Part shown: piece by piece, positions 8,910-16,674 of the stretch
How the letters are laid out: every line of letters starts with the position of its first letter
How positions within the stretch are numbered: the first letter of the stretch is position 1
Assembly: GCF_052156535.1 (NCBI RefSeq)
Contig: NZ_JBQKUP010000032.1
Span: forward strand, 124,001-188,000
Length of the DNA: 64,000 nt
Direction: 5' to 3'
Source: Nitrospira_E sp052156535
GTDB taxonomy: Bacteria > Nitrospirota > Nitrospiria > Nitrospirales > UBA8639
Notes under the pieces: model-generated
Seen by the model: only the letters and a program-made list of their open reading frames with translations
Told to the model about the DNA's origin: nothing
Databases searched by the model: none
Program-made: the position numbers and the translations under genes

Positions 8910-9557
8910 ATGAAGATTTTTCGAAGAAATACCTTATGGGTAGCTCTGGCTGCCCTTGTTTGGTGGTGTGGGTATGTGCAAGTTTCCGCTCAACCTTCAT
9001 CTCCGCAGGCATCTCCTCAGGCTAGCGATGGCCTTCAGGTCTTAGTCACCTATCATTCTCTGTCGGGTCATACGGCCGAGATGGCCAAGAGTGTGAAAAA
9101 GGGTGCTGAATCGATACCAGGGACCACCGTCCTCCTGAAGACCGTGGGGCAGGTGACCGCCGATGAGTTGTTTGGCAGCGATGGCGTCATCGTGGGTTCG
9201 CCCGTCTATTGGTCGAATATGTCAGGTGAAGTCAAAGCGTTTTTTGACCGGTGGCAGTTTGAATTTGGCGTATATCCTGAATGGAAAATGCGTAATAAGG
9301 TTGGAGCAGCCTTTACGACCGGTGGGCAAATATCCAGCGGAAAAGAGGTGACGATGTTGACCATCCTTGCAGCCATGCTTGGGAACAAGATGATTGTCGT
9401 GAGTGACGGAGGAGCGTTTGGCGCTTCAGCGACGACGGAAGGCGATAGCCCTGGAATTAATGATGCGGAGCGTGCCGATGCATGGGCGTTGGGAAAGCGT
9501 GTGGCTGAAGTGGCGTGGATGATCAAGCGGGGGCAGGCGATTCCAGAGCAATCATGA
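8910..9557 (+). CDS. Exported flavodoxin-like / WrbA-like NAD(P)H:quinone oxidoreductase
   Basis: The fold is flavodoxin-like: YHSLSGHTAEMAK (about residues 46-58) matches the FMN phosphate loop, GSPVYWSNMSGEVKAFFDRW is the WrbA-type isoalloxazine loop, and FTTGGQ follows. WrbA-family enzymes reduce quinones with NAD(P)H and FMN. The unusual point is the N-terminus from the ATG at 8910: MKIFRRNTLW, then a hydrophobic stretch and VSAQ, a good Sec signal with an AxA-type site near residue 29. A TTG at 8880 is the alternative start and has no better RBS. Predicted location is therefore the periplasm. It precedes an unrecognised gene by 10 bases, probably the same transcript. Confidence 0.8.
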   Translation: MKIFRRNTLWVALAALVWWCGYVQVSAQPSSPQASPQASDGLQVLVTYHSLSGHTAEMAKSVKKGAESIPGTTVLLKTVGQVTADELFGSDGVIVGSPVYWSNMSGEVKAFFDRWQFEFGVYPEWKMRNKVGAAFTTGGQISSGKEVTMLTILAAMLGNKMIVVSDGGAFGASATTEGDSPGINDAERADAWALGKRVAEVAWMIKRGQAIPEQS

Positions 9558-9567
9558 AGGGCATTCC

Positions 9568-10272
9568 ATGAGTTCGATACCGGGAACCACAGACGACAAA
9601 TGGGTTATTTATTGGGAGCGTGAGTACTCCACCGCCTTTGCTCCGGAACGACTTAAGCTTGATTTTCATCCCCACCGTCCATTGATGACCAATATGCCTT
9701 TGCCTGAGCAACGGGAGCTGGCAGCCTCTGGGTACAAAGTCCTTCCGGATGATTGCGGGCCGGTTCGGGGCGTCGGGCAATATGGCTGGCTCATCCGTTC
9801 ACCGGCGGATTGCCGGTTTCGTAGAAAAGGCACTGGTTTTGAATGGCAGTCTCCGCCTATTCTTCCTGAAGAGCGGCTCTTGGGGTATAAGTCATTTTCT
9901 GGAATGTATGTCGATACGATTTTGAATAGTGGATTTCCCAAGCTCTATTGTGGCATTCGTTTTTATTACCCCAAGCAAGTCGGCATGATGATGAAGGATC
10001 TTCCCAATCATTTTTATCATTTTCCTAACCGGACCTTCTCCATCTGGGAAGGGATCAAAACCCAAGAATATAAACTGACCCCGAACCCCTATGATTTTCT
10101 GCCTGACCACGATGCCTTCGTGACGAATTTTCTGCTGCAATTGGACCCTTCTCCTGACAAGACCACGACCATTTTGCGTGGCGATCCCATTGGTGTGGTG
10201 TTCCCGGTCATGCTCCCGAAACATTTTTCACTCGAAGAGTTGAAACATCCTTCGGAAGCTTCCAACGCGTAA
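9568..10272 (+). CDS. Conserved-looking protein of unknown function
   Basis: A 234-residue soluble protein with no signal peptide or membrane segment. It is rich in aromatic residues and prolines, with notable strings GPVRGVGQYGWLIRSP (about 64-79) and FPNRTFSIWEGIKTQEY. The fold is not recognised; the pattern is mixed beta. It starts 10 bases after the flavodoxin-like gene and is probably cotranscribed with it. Nothing suggests transfer or truncation. Confidence 0.7.
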   Translation: MSSIPGTTDDKWVIYWEREYSTAFAPERLKLDFHPHRPLMTNMPLPEQRELAASGYKVLPDDCGPVRGVGQYGWLIRSPADCRFRRKGTGFEWQSPPILPEERLLGYKSFSGMYVDTILNSGFPKLYCGIRFYYPKQVGMMMKDLPNHFYHFPNRTFSIWEGIKTQEYKLTPNPYDFLPDHDAFVTNFLLQLDPSPDKTTTILRGDPIGVVFPVMLPKHFSLEELKHPSEASNA

Positions 10273-10501
10273 TGCCGACCAGGCCCTTGGCTTGAGCCTC
10301 TCACGTCCTTTTCCTCTTCCTGAATATCAGTCAATACCAGTGAGGGATAAGGTGGTGCCCGATTTTTCTGCCTAATGGGAAAGCAGCCTGGTGCCGCTTT
10401 AGATTGATATACTACCGTTTGAGTGTCGGCGGGTATGCCTGGGCCGCAATTGCCAACACACGCATTTGTTGGTTTGATTTCCATGCTTATGAGGGAGGAC
10501 C

Positions 10502-11263
10502 GTGAAGGGACAACCCAAGTCGGATTTGATTCTCCACCAATGGCAGACTCTTGCCAAAGCCTGTGATGACGGAGAAAGTCAGACTCGACTGGCGATGTTG
10601 TGGGAGCACATTAATCGGTTTCCGGTCAGGCAGGCGGCGTCCGCGCATGCCGAGATCGAGACCGCGTATTTTCTCGCGCAAGCAGGCTTTTCCGTGGCAT
10701 TTTTAGAGGCTTCTGGCGGGCGAACGGCGGACCTGGAGTGTTATGAAGGTACGCATCGATTTTTTGTGGAAGTCACGGTGATCCAATCGACCCAAGGACC
10801 TACTCGCAAATCACCGGCGGTGCGTCTACAACCTCACCAGATTCTGGAATCCTCGGATGAGTTTTTTGAGCAGGCTTTAGTCAGGCGACTGTTGTCACGC
10901 ATGGCCGAAAAAGCCAGGCAATTAGAACGGTACTGTGCACCCGTGTTGCTGGCAGTCAGTGTCCCCGATTTACCATGGAGGAATGGGCGCCCTCAGGACA
11001 TTCCTCCCTTGGATCTTCAGCGATTGGCTGCGATGTTGGTCGGAGTGGTCGTCGACGTCCCTCAGTTCAGTGCGATCCTGCTGACCTTATGGAAGGCACC
11101 GGCGCAGGAATTACGTAATCCCATTCGTATTCGTCAGGTCACGTGGGTGACTCGACCACCAGGGGATGCACGCGACCCTCGAATTCGATTGCTGGCGGTG
11201 AACCCGGTTGCTCGATATCGCCTTAGCTCCCAAGAACTCGCGAGTATCAAGGAAAGGATGTGA
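10502..11263 (+). CDS. Unknown protein with a possible PD-(D/E)xK nuclease-like core
   Basis: GTG start at 10502 is supported by GGGAGG ending about 4 bases upstream. Of its 253 residues, the stretch 50-92 looks like a restriction-endonuclease-like core: a helix with E51 (AEIETAYFLAQAGF), then GGRTADLEC with D77 and E79, and a strand FFVEVTV with E90. In active enzymes the last motif is ExK, but here it reads E-V-T, so catalysis is doubtful. The C-terminal half is not recognised. A role in nucleic-acid cleavage is only a hypothesis. Confidence 0.6.
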   Translation: MKGQPKSDLILHQWQTLAKACDDGESQTRLAMLWEHINRFPVRQAASAHAEIETAYFLAQAGFSVAFLEASGGRTADLECYEGTHRFFVEVTVIQSTQGPTRKSPAVRLQPHQILESSDEFFEQALVRRLLSRMAEKARQLERYCAPVLLAVSVPDLPWRNGRPQDIPPLDLQRLAAMLVGVVVDVPQFSAILLTLWKAPAQELRNPIRIRQVTWVTRPPGDARDPRIRLLAVNPVARYRLSSQELASIKERM

Positions 11264-11301
11264 AGCGAACCTGCGGGAAAGGTTTGGAAAAGTACGAGCG
11301 G

Positions 11302-11622
11302 TTAGGATGAAGGCAGGGACGCTTTGAGGGCTTCCAGGTTTTTAATGACGAGAAGATCACCATTCTTGGTTGCCACCGCAATGCCTTGGGTGCATATTGT
11401 CTGGCATTTTTCAAATTGGCCTGTTTGGTGAAGCGATTGAGCCAACGCAAAATAGGCGGCTGAGTATTCAGGTTTCACTTGAATGCATTGCTCCAGGGCG
11501 GGAATCGCCTCTTCCCAATTTTCGTCATTCATGTAGGCTTTCCCCAGGCCGAACCACATGGTCTCGTCCTTTGGATCCATTTGGAGCACTTTCTTGAATT
11601 GTTCGATCTTAGGATTGGCCAT
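11302..11622 (-). CDS. Small TPR-repeat protein
   Basis: A 106-residue soluble protein made of tetratricopeptide-like helices: MWFGLGKAYMNDENWEEAI followed by ALEQCIQVKPEYSAAYFAL and LAQSLHQTGQFEKCQTIC give about two and a half repeats with the usual G/A/Y/A spacing. It is probably a protein-protein interaction adaptor in the cytoplasm; the partner is unknown. It faces the preceding plus-strand gene tail-to-tail and is divergent from the HDAC-family gene. Confidence 0.75.
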   Translation of the reverse strand: MANPKIEQFKKVLQMDPKDETMWFGLGKAYMNDENWEEAIPALEQCIQVKPEYSAAYFALAQSLHQTGQFEKCQTICTQGIAVATKNGDLLVIKNLEALKASLPSS

Positions 11623-11836
11623 GGCTGAGATCCGATCAGAAATAAAGGTGACGGAACGTGAATGAAATCGAGCCTATCATGCGGGTGTATTCGTTGTCTA
11701 AGCCATTCCCCTGTGCTAGGATCTTTTTCGCTTTTCCCTCCTGCTTGTCAGTAGGCGCAAGGTTTATTCCCGGTAACGGTGATCAGGTTTTTCCTCTTTA
11801 GCATGATTTCCTTTTCAAGTTTGGGAGTTCTGTAGC

Positions 11837-12781
11837 ATGGGACGTGTTGGATACGTATCTCATCCGGCCTATGAGCTCCATGAAATGAGCAGAAGCCATC
11901 CGGAGTCACCTGAACGGCTTCGTGCGATACGCGCACAATTAGAGAGTTCGGGAACGTGGTCCCGGCTGCATCAGGTTGCTCCACGACGGGCCGATCTGAA
12001 ATGGATCGAACTCGTCCACGACTCATCCTATGTGGAGAGTCTTAAACGACGCTCCCCCTCAACCGGGTATGTCTCCCTGGATCCTGATACGTCGATGTGT
12101 CCGGGAACGCTGGAGGCCGCTTATCTGGCAGTCGGCGGGGGGTTGGCGGCGGTGGATGCGATTATGAACCACGACATTGATCAGGCGTTTTGCGCCGTGC
12201 GGCCTCCCGGGCATCACGCGGAGGCGGATCGAGCGATGGGGTTTTGTTTCTTTAATACCGTCGCGATTGCCGCCCGCTATCTTCAGCAACAATATGGACT
12301 ACAGAGAATTATGATTGTGGATTGGGATGTGCACCATGGTAATGGCACGCAACAGGCTTTCTATGACGATCCCACAGTCCTTTTTTTTAGTACCCACCAG
12401 GCTCCATTTTATCCCGGGACGGGCCGGGCAACGGAAACCGGGGCGGGTCAAGGGAAAGGTCTGACTATCAATGTGCCGCTCTCCGGAGGACAAGGGGATG
12501 AGGAGTATCGCGAAATATTCCAGAAGGTCTTGGTCCCAGCCGCCGAACATTTTCAACCTGAATGTATTCTGATTTCCGCCGGATTTGACGGTCACCGGGA
12601 TGATCCATTGGCGAGTATGGCCTTAACGGAGCAAGGGTATGCCGATATGACAACGATTGTCTCGAAGATTGCAAAAACATTTGCAAGTGGGCGAATTGTG
12701 TCATGTTTGGAAGGTGGGTATCACCTCAAGGCGTTGGCGGGATCCGTGGACCGTCACCTCAAGGCTCTGCTGGATAATTAA
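11837..12781 (+). CDS. Histone deacetylase family (acetoin utilization/APAH-like) zinc amidohydrolase
   Basis: Class II HDAC-type fold of 314 residues. The catalytic pair H126-H127 lies in RPPGHHAEADRAMGF. Zinc ligands D164 and H166 are in DWDVHHGNGTQQAF and D251 is in AGFDGHRDD. LEGGYH near the C-terminus gives the transition-state tyrosine. Bacterial members deacetylate acetyl-lysine proteins, acetylpolyamines or small amides; the substrate is not determined by these motifs. The stop is followed only 4 bases later by the start of the cytochrome gene. Confidence 0.93.
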   Translation: MGRVGYVSHPAYELHEMSRSHPESPERLRAIRAQLESSGTWSRLHQVAPRRADLKWIELVHDSSYVESLKRRSPSTGYVSLDPDTSMCPGTLEAAYLAVGGGLAAVDAIMNHDIDQAFCAVRPPGHHAEADRAMGFCFFNTVAIAARYLQQQYGLQRIMIVDWDVHHGNGTQQAFYDDPTVLFFSTHQAPFYPGTGRATETGAGQGKGLTINVPLSGGQGDEEYREIFQKVLVPAAEHFQPECILISAGFDGHRDDPLASMALTEQGYADMTTIVSKIAKTFASGRIVSCLEGGYHLKALAGSVDRHLKALLDN

Positions 12782-12785
12782 CGCG

Positions 12786-14108
12786 ATGAAATCAAAGCGA
12801 TCATGGGGAGGAAAAGCGTGGTTGTTGCTCCTGTTGGTGCTGGGGGTAGGGATCTACATTTTTTATACGGAGATTCGTCCCACCGTCATATTCGGCTTAC
12901 GGGAGGATTACGCGAAACCCATTCCTTATCAACAGATTCCAGTGGGATTGCAGAGCTTGAAAGCGGAGGAATGTGGAAGTTGTCATGTCGAAATCTACGA
13001 AGAGTGGAAATCCAGTATTCATGCCAAGGCCTTTCACGATCCGTTCTTTCAAGCCTATTGGAAAAAAGATGACAATATCTGGGTCTGTTTGAATTGCCAT
13101 ACGCCATTGGAAAATCAGCAACCGACTCTTATTCAAGACCTTCCCCGTGGGCGTGTCGAAAAAGCCATTCAAATTCCTAATTACCGGTACGATGCGGAGT
13201 ATCAACAAGAAGGGGTGACGTGCGCAGCCTGCCATGTTCGCGATGGGAAGATTCTCGGTCCATATGACGATTCGGCAGCGCCGCATCCCACACAATTTGA
13301 TCCTTCCTTCAGAACGACCCAAGTCTGTTATCGCTGCCATAATGTGGTTTCGGGACCCATGCAATTTTACAATGCAGGGCCTTGTGGCACGTATCCTGAG
13401 TATGAAGGCAAGTTTTTCATGAAGGAAAAGGGACTGATTTGTCAGAGTTGTCATATGCCGGAAGTCGAGCGGCCGGTAGCCAAGGGGGGCCCTATCCGAT
13501 ACGGTCGACGACATCTTTGGCGGGGAGGTCATGATCCGGACATGGTCAAGCGAGCGGTCGCTGTCCAAGTGCAGGCAGACCCTCCGACACCCCAACCGGG
13601 TGACGATGTTAAATTGACGTTGACCCTGATTAATGCAGGGGCTGGGCACAAAATCCCGACAGGGGACCCTGACCGGTTTTTTACTGTGGAATTTACGGTG
13701 CGCGATTCGAACGGCACGGTGGTGCATGAGCAATCTGATACCATGGGCCGTTGGATCCTCTGGCAGCCCGTGATTGTGGAAGTATACGATAACCGATTGC
13801 TGCCCCTGGCCAGCCGGGATTATTCCTTTGAATATGAAATCCCGGAACATGAAAAAGGGTGGATCGTTCAGGCGCGGATTCGGTATCATATTCAGACGGA
13901 TAGTCAAAATCAGATGTTGAGAGATCAGTATGGTCTGACGGCTGATGATCCATATGTCTTTACGATCTATGAACGGGAGTACCCCTTGGATGCGACCCTG
14001 TCTGCGGTTGTACAGGATCAGGAACCCGATCTTCGGGTAGGGTGTAAGGCACCGTCCGATGGGCTTACTCCTCATCCCCCGGCAGATACGTCTTCACTTC
14101 ATTCATAA
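12786..14108 (+). CDS. Membrane-anchored pentaheme cytochrome c
   Basis: The ATG at 12786, 4 bases after the HDAC-family stop, gives 440 residues with an uncleaved-looking anchor (about residues 12-27). Five CxxCH heme sites begin at C63, C101, C146, C181 and C219; the first is in the AEECGSCHVEIYEEW context typical of cytochrome c554-related multiheme proteins. The C-terminal third (about 250-400) is beta-rich and carries AGAGHKIPTGD, common to this family. Expected role: periplasmic electron transfer, partner unknown. An antisense open frame of 392 codons over the gene is judged a shadow. The rhodanese gene follows after 11 bases. Confidence 0.92.
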   Translation: MKSKRSWGGKAWLLLLLVLGVGIYIFYTEIRPTVIFGLREDYAKPIPYQQIPVGLQSLKAEECGSCHVEIYEEWKSSIHAKAFHDPFFQAYWKKDDNIWVCLNCHTPLENQQPTLIQDLPRGRVEKAIQIPNYRYDAEYQQEGVTCAACHVRDGKILGPYDDSAAPHPTQFDPSFRTTQVCYRCHNVVSGPMQFYNAGPCGTYPEYEGKFFMKEKGLICQSCHMPEVERPVAKGGPIRYGRRHLWRGGHDPDMVKRAVAVQVQADPPTPQPGDDVKLTLTLINAGAGHKIPTGDPDRFFTVEFTVRDSNGTVVHEQSDTMGRWILWQPVIVEVYDNRLLPLASRDYSFEYEIPEHEKGWIVQARIRYHIQTDSQNQMLRDQYGLTADDPYVFTIYEREYPLDATLSAVVQDQEPDLRVGCKAPSDGLTPHPPADTSSLHS

Positions 14109-14119
14109 AGGAAAGCACT

Positions 14120-14989
14120 GTGGCCGAAAATTTTTTCATTGATACCGAATCACTTGCCCAAAATCTGGGCCGCGAAGACTTGGTCATTCTTGATGTACGA
14201 GGTCGCGCCGCCTATTCCACACATATTCCCGGTGCCGTTCACAGCACATGGCATGAGTACAGCGATCCCTCAGCCGTGGCAAAGGGGGTCTTAGATCCTG
14301 ACCTTGGGAGAATTGAACAGCGCCTTCGAGCGCTCGGTATTAACCAGTCAAGTGACGTGGTTATTTACTGCAATCCCTTCGATAATTGGGGTGATGAGGG
14401 ACGCATGTTCTGGATGTTGACGTATCTGGGTCATTCAAGTGTCCGAATACTGGACGGTGGGTGGGTCAAGTGGACTGCAGAGCAGCGCCCCTTTGAACAT
14501 GAAGCGATTCAACCCAAGCCGGGCGATTTTACAATCAAGGCCAATCCGGACCTCATTGTGAATAAGGATGGATTGAAAAAACTGGTCAAAGGCCCTCATC
14601 CGGATACCATCATTCTTGATGCCAGAAGCGTTGAGGAATATGCGGGGAAGGAGATCGATGGGTTGCCTCGGGCCGGCCATATTCCTTCTGCCATCAATAT
14701 CCCCTGGAACCGGTTTTTACAACCGGATGCCACAGTGAAACCTCCGGAGCAGGTCAAGAAAATATTTGAGGATCACGGGCTACGGGACAATCAGGAAATC
14801 ATGACCTATTGCTTGGGTGGGGTGCGGGCGGCTTGGGTCTTTTGTCTATTGCGATACGTCGGGTTTCCACGAGTGAAAGTCTACCCAGGGTCATGGTGGG
14901 AATGGTCCCGTGATTTCGCGGCACCGGCGGAAAAAGACGTGAAGTTGTTATATCGGGTCACCAATCAGGATCAAATGAGATCATCTTGA
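14120..14989 (+). CDS. Two-domain rhodanese (thiosulfate/3-mercaptopyruvate sulfurtransferase)
   Basis: Tandem rhodanese domains in 289 residues. The C-terminal domain has the catalytic loop TYCLGGVRA with nucleophile C231. The N-terminal domain also keeps a cysteine, C84 in IYCNPFDNW, which is less usual because most tandem enzymes lose it. No signal peptide is visible, so it is probably cytoplasmic. GTG start with AAGGAAAG about 5 bases upstream. It follows the multiheme cytochrome closely, hinting at a link between sulfur transfer and the redox module, but that is inference. Confidence 0.9.
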   Translation: MAENFFIDTESLAQNLGREDLVILDVRGRAAYSTHIPGAVHSTWHEYSDPSAVAKGVLDPDLGRIEQRLRALGINQSSDVVIYCNPFDNWGDEGRMFWMLTYLGHSSVRILDGGWVKWTAEQRPFEHEAIQPKPGDFTIKANPDLIVNKDGLKKLVKGPHPDTIILDARSVEEYAGKEIDGLPRAGHIPSAINIPWNRFLQPDATVKPPEQVKKIFEDHGLRDNQEIMTYCLGGVRAAWVFCLLRYVGFPRVKVYPGSWWEWSRDFAAPAEKDVKLLYRVTNQDQMRSS

Positions 14990-15063
14990 TCTTGTGTGTG
15001 AGGGATGAGAGGATATTTGAAACTCTCAGCTCAATATTATTTACTTTTTCAAGGAGGTCAGGG

Positions 15064-15420
15064 ATGAAAAAGCAAGCGGTTGTTGGGGGAATTGGTCTGT
15101 TCGCGATTCTGGGGTTACTGATTGCGGGGTCGTGGGGGTCTGTCGCCCTTGCAGGAGCCAATCCACATGTGGCTGAAGCAATTGCCCATGCTGAGGGCGC
15201 TGCCGATCACGGCGGACAGGGACATGCTGATGCGTTGGTTGAGCATGCACAAGAAGCCTTGACTCACGCCCAAGCTGCTCAAAAAGACGTGAAAAATCCT
15301 CATTTAGACGAGGGGGTTCACGAACTCATGGAAGCGGTGGAACATGGGAAAGCCGGTCATGCCGATGTCGGGACCAAACATGCGAAGAGCGCCGTGATGC
15401 ATTTGAAAGAGGTTAAGTAA
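15064..15420 (+). CDS. SmbP-like His-rich periplasmic small metal-binding protein
   Basis: A strong RBS (AAGGAGG about 8 bases upstream) selects the ATG at 15064, giving 118 residues. A signal peptide ends near residue 30 (SVALAG). The mature part is alanine-rich helix with histidines at near-regular spacing (NPHVAEAIAHAEGAADHG, then EHAQEALTHAQAAQ and EHGKAGHADVGTKHAKS). This heptad-like A..H pattern matches SmbP, a copper/metal-binding periplasmic protein described from Nitrosomonas europaea. It probably buffers metal ions in the periplasm. An intrinsic terminator lies just downstream. Confidence 0.8.
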   Translation: MKKQAVVGGIGLFAILGLLIAGSWGSVALAGANPHVAEAIAHAEGAADHGGQGHADALVEHAQEALTHAQAAQKDVKNPHLDEGVHELMEAVEHGKAGHADVGTKHAKSAVMHLKEVK

Positions 15421-15446
15421 TCATAAAGCCTTAATCTGATGAAGAA

Positions 15447-15478
15447 GCGGGTAGAGTCCATCTCTGCCCGCTTTTTTT
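15447..15478 (+). terminator. Intrinsic terminator of the smbP-like gene
   Basis: GCGGGTAGAG (15447-15456), loop TCCAT, CTCTGCCCGC (15462-15471), then seven T. One G-U pair in a 10-bp stem. It begins 26 bases after the smbP-like stop and argues against the nitrilase-family gene starting upstream at 15439. Confidence 0.85.
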
Positions 15479-15489
15479 GTGGGGTGGTG

Positions 15490-16290
15490 ATGTCCAAGAT
15501 CAATGGAGGGTATTTTCAATTTTCTCCAGGGTTTGGAGAAATTCAACGCAATCTAGAGACGATTCTGCGCGCCATCCATCGCTTTGAAGGGCATCTCCTT
15601 GTTTTTCCTGAACTAGCCCTTTCGGGATATCAATTTCTTTCAAAAGACGAAGTTCGGGAGTTGGCAGAGGAAATTCCTGCTGGCTCCACCATCAAAGCAT
15701 TGGAAGAGGCCGTTCGGGGCCGTGATCTGCACGTTGTGGTCGGGTTGGCTGAACGGGACCTTGACCGGTTATATAATTCGGCCGTGCTGATCGGACCGAG
15801 GGGGTATATCGGGACTTATCGCAAAACCCATTTATTTTTTGAGGAAACCCTCTGGTTTGATCCTGGAGATACGGGATTTCTTGTCTGGGATATTGGTAAG
15901 GCTAAGGTGGGGCTTCTCGTCTGTTTTGATTGGTTTTTCCCTGAAGCTGCAAGAAGTCTGGCCATTAAAGGCGCCGATATTTTATGTCACCCCAGCAATT
16001 TAGTGTTGCCTTATTGTCCTGATGCCATGGTGACGAGATGCTTGGAAAATGGGGTGTTTGCCATAACAGCCAATCGAGTCGGTCGGGAGCAGCGCGGGGA
16101 AAAACCCGCATTGCCATTTATTGGCATGAGTGAGATTGTGGCCCCCAATGGACAGATTTTGTGTCGCTCTTCCCTTAAAGACGAAGAGGTTGGTCTGTAC
16201 GCGATGGATATGGCGGAAGCCCGCGACAAACGAATCAATCCTTATAACGATTTGCTCAAAGACCGACGCCCTGAATGGTATGTCATGTAA
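15490..16290 (+). CDS. Carbon-nitrogen hydrolase (nitrilase/amidase family)
   Basis: The start is set at the ATG at 15490 because an earlier in-frame ATG (15439) lies inside the terminator hairpin and GGGGTGG precedes 15490. The 266-residue enzyme has the Glu-Lys-Cys triad: E41 in VFPELALSGY, K112 in TYRKTHLF and C145 in LLVCFDWFFPE. Such enzymes hydrolyse amides, carbamoyl groups or nitriles in the cytoplasm; these motifs do not fix the substrate. Downstream lies an inverted-repeat element. Confidence 0.9.
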   Translation: MSKINGGYFQFSPGFGEIQRNLETILRAIHRFEGHLLVFPELALSGYQFLSKDEVRELAEEIPAGSTIKALEEAVRGRDLHVVVGLAERDLDRLYNSAVLIGPRGYIGTYRKTHLFFEETLWFDPGDTGFLVWDIGKAKVGLLVCFDWFFPEAARSLAIKGADILCHPSNLVLPYCPDAMVTRCLENGVFAITANRVGREQRGEKPALPFIGMSEIVAPNGQILCRSSLKDEEVGLYAMDMAEARDKRINPYNDLLKDRRPEWYVM

Positions 16291-16372
16291 TCCGTAAGTA
16301 GGGGAGTGTTGAATAATAATAATTTCCAAGGGCATATACCCACAGGCACGTTGCCTATTAGAGAGAGGCCTC

Positions 16373-16518
16373 GGGGCAGTTCAAAAAAGTTCGTCCAGTC
16401 CTGCCTTGAGTCATGCCGAAGGGAAGGCCGCCGTCATTTTTACGCGCAGAGCATACTTCCAGTACGTGAGCACGGAAAAATGGCGAGACCGCTTCTGGCG
16501 GCTTTTTTCAACAGTCCC
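16373..16518 (-). repeat. MITE-like interspersed repeat, copy A
   Basis: About 146 bp with imperfect terminal inverted repeats: GGGGCAGTTCAAAAAAG at the left end and, read on the other strand, GGGACTGTTGAAAAAAG at the right end. A related copy in opposite orientation lies at 17433-17578; shared core segments include GGCCTTCCCTTCGGCATGAC and CAGGACTGGACG. No open frame or transposase is inside. No target duplication was recognised. The rest of the 384-base gap 16291-16674 holds only a TTGACA-like sequence near 16553 upstream of the lipoprotein gene. Confidence 0.7.
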
Positions 16519-16674
16519 AGTAGCGGAATTCACAGGCCAGGGCGCCGCTAGGCTTGACATAACCGTGAGGATGCCATAAATCCTGAAATAAGGGTGTAAA
16601 CCCAGGAGCCGGACAGGGGCAGGAAGAGTTTCTCAAGGATGAATCTTTCTATTGGCAGGGACGAGGAGGATATT

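Noticed and set aside
12897..14075. 392-codon open frame antisense to the multiheme cytochrome gene
   Set aside because: Its composition is that of a reverse-strand shadow (rich in R/I/H strings), and the sense strand has five CxxCH motifs in the proper frame. No RBS.
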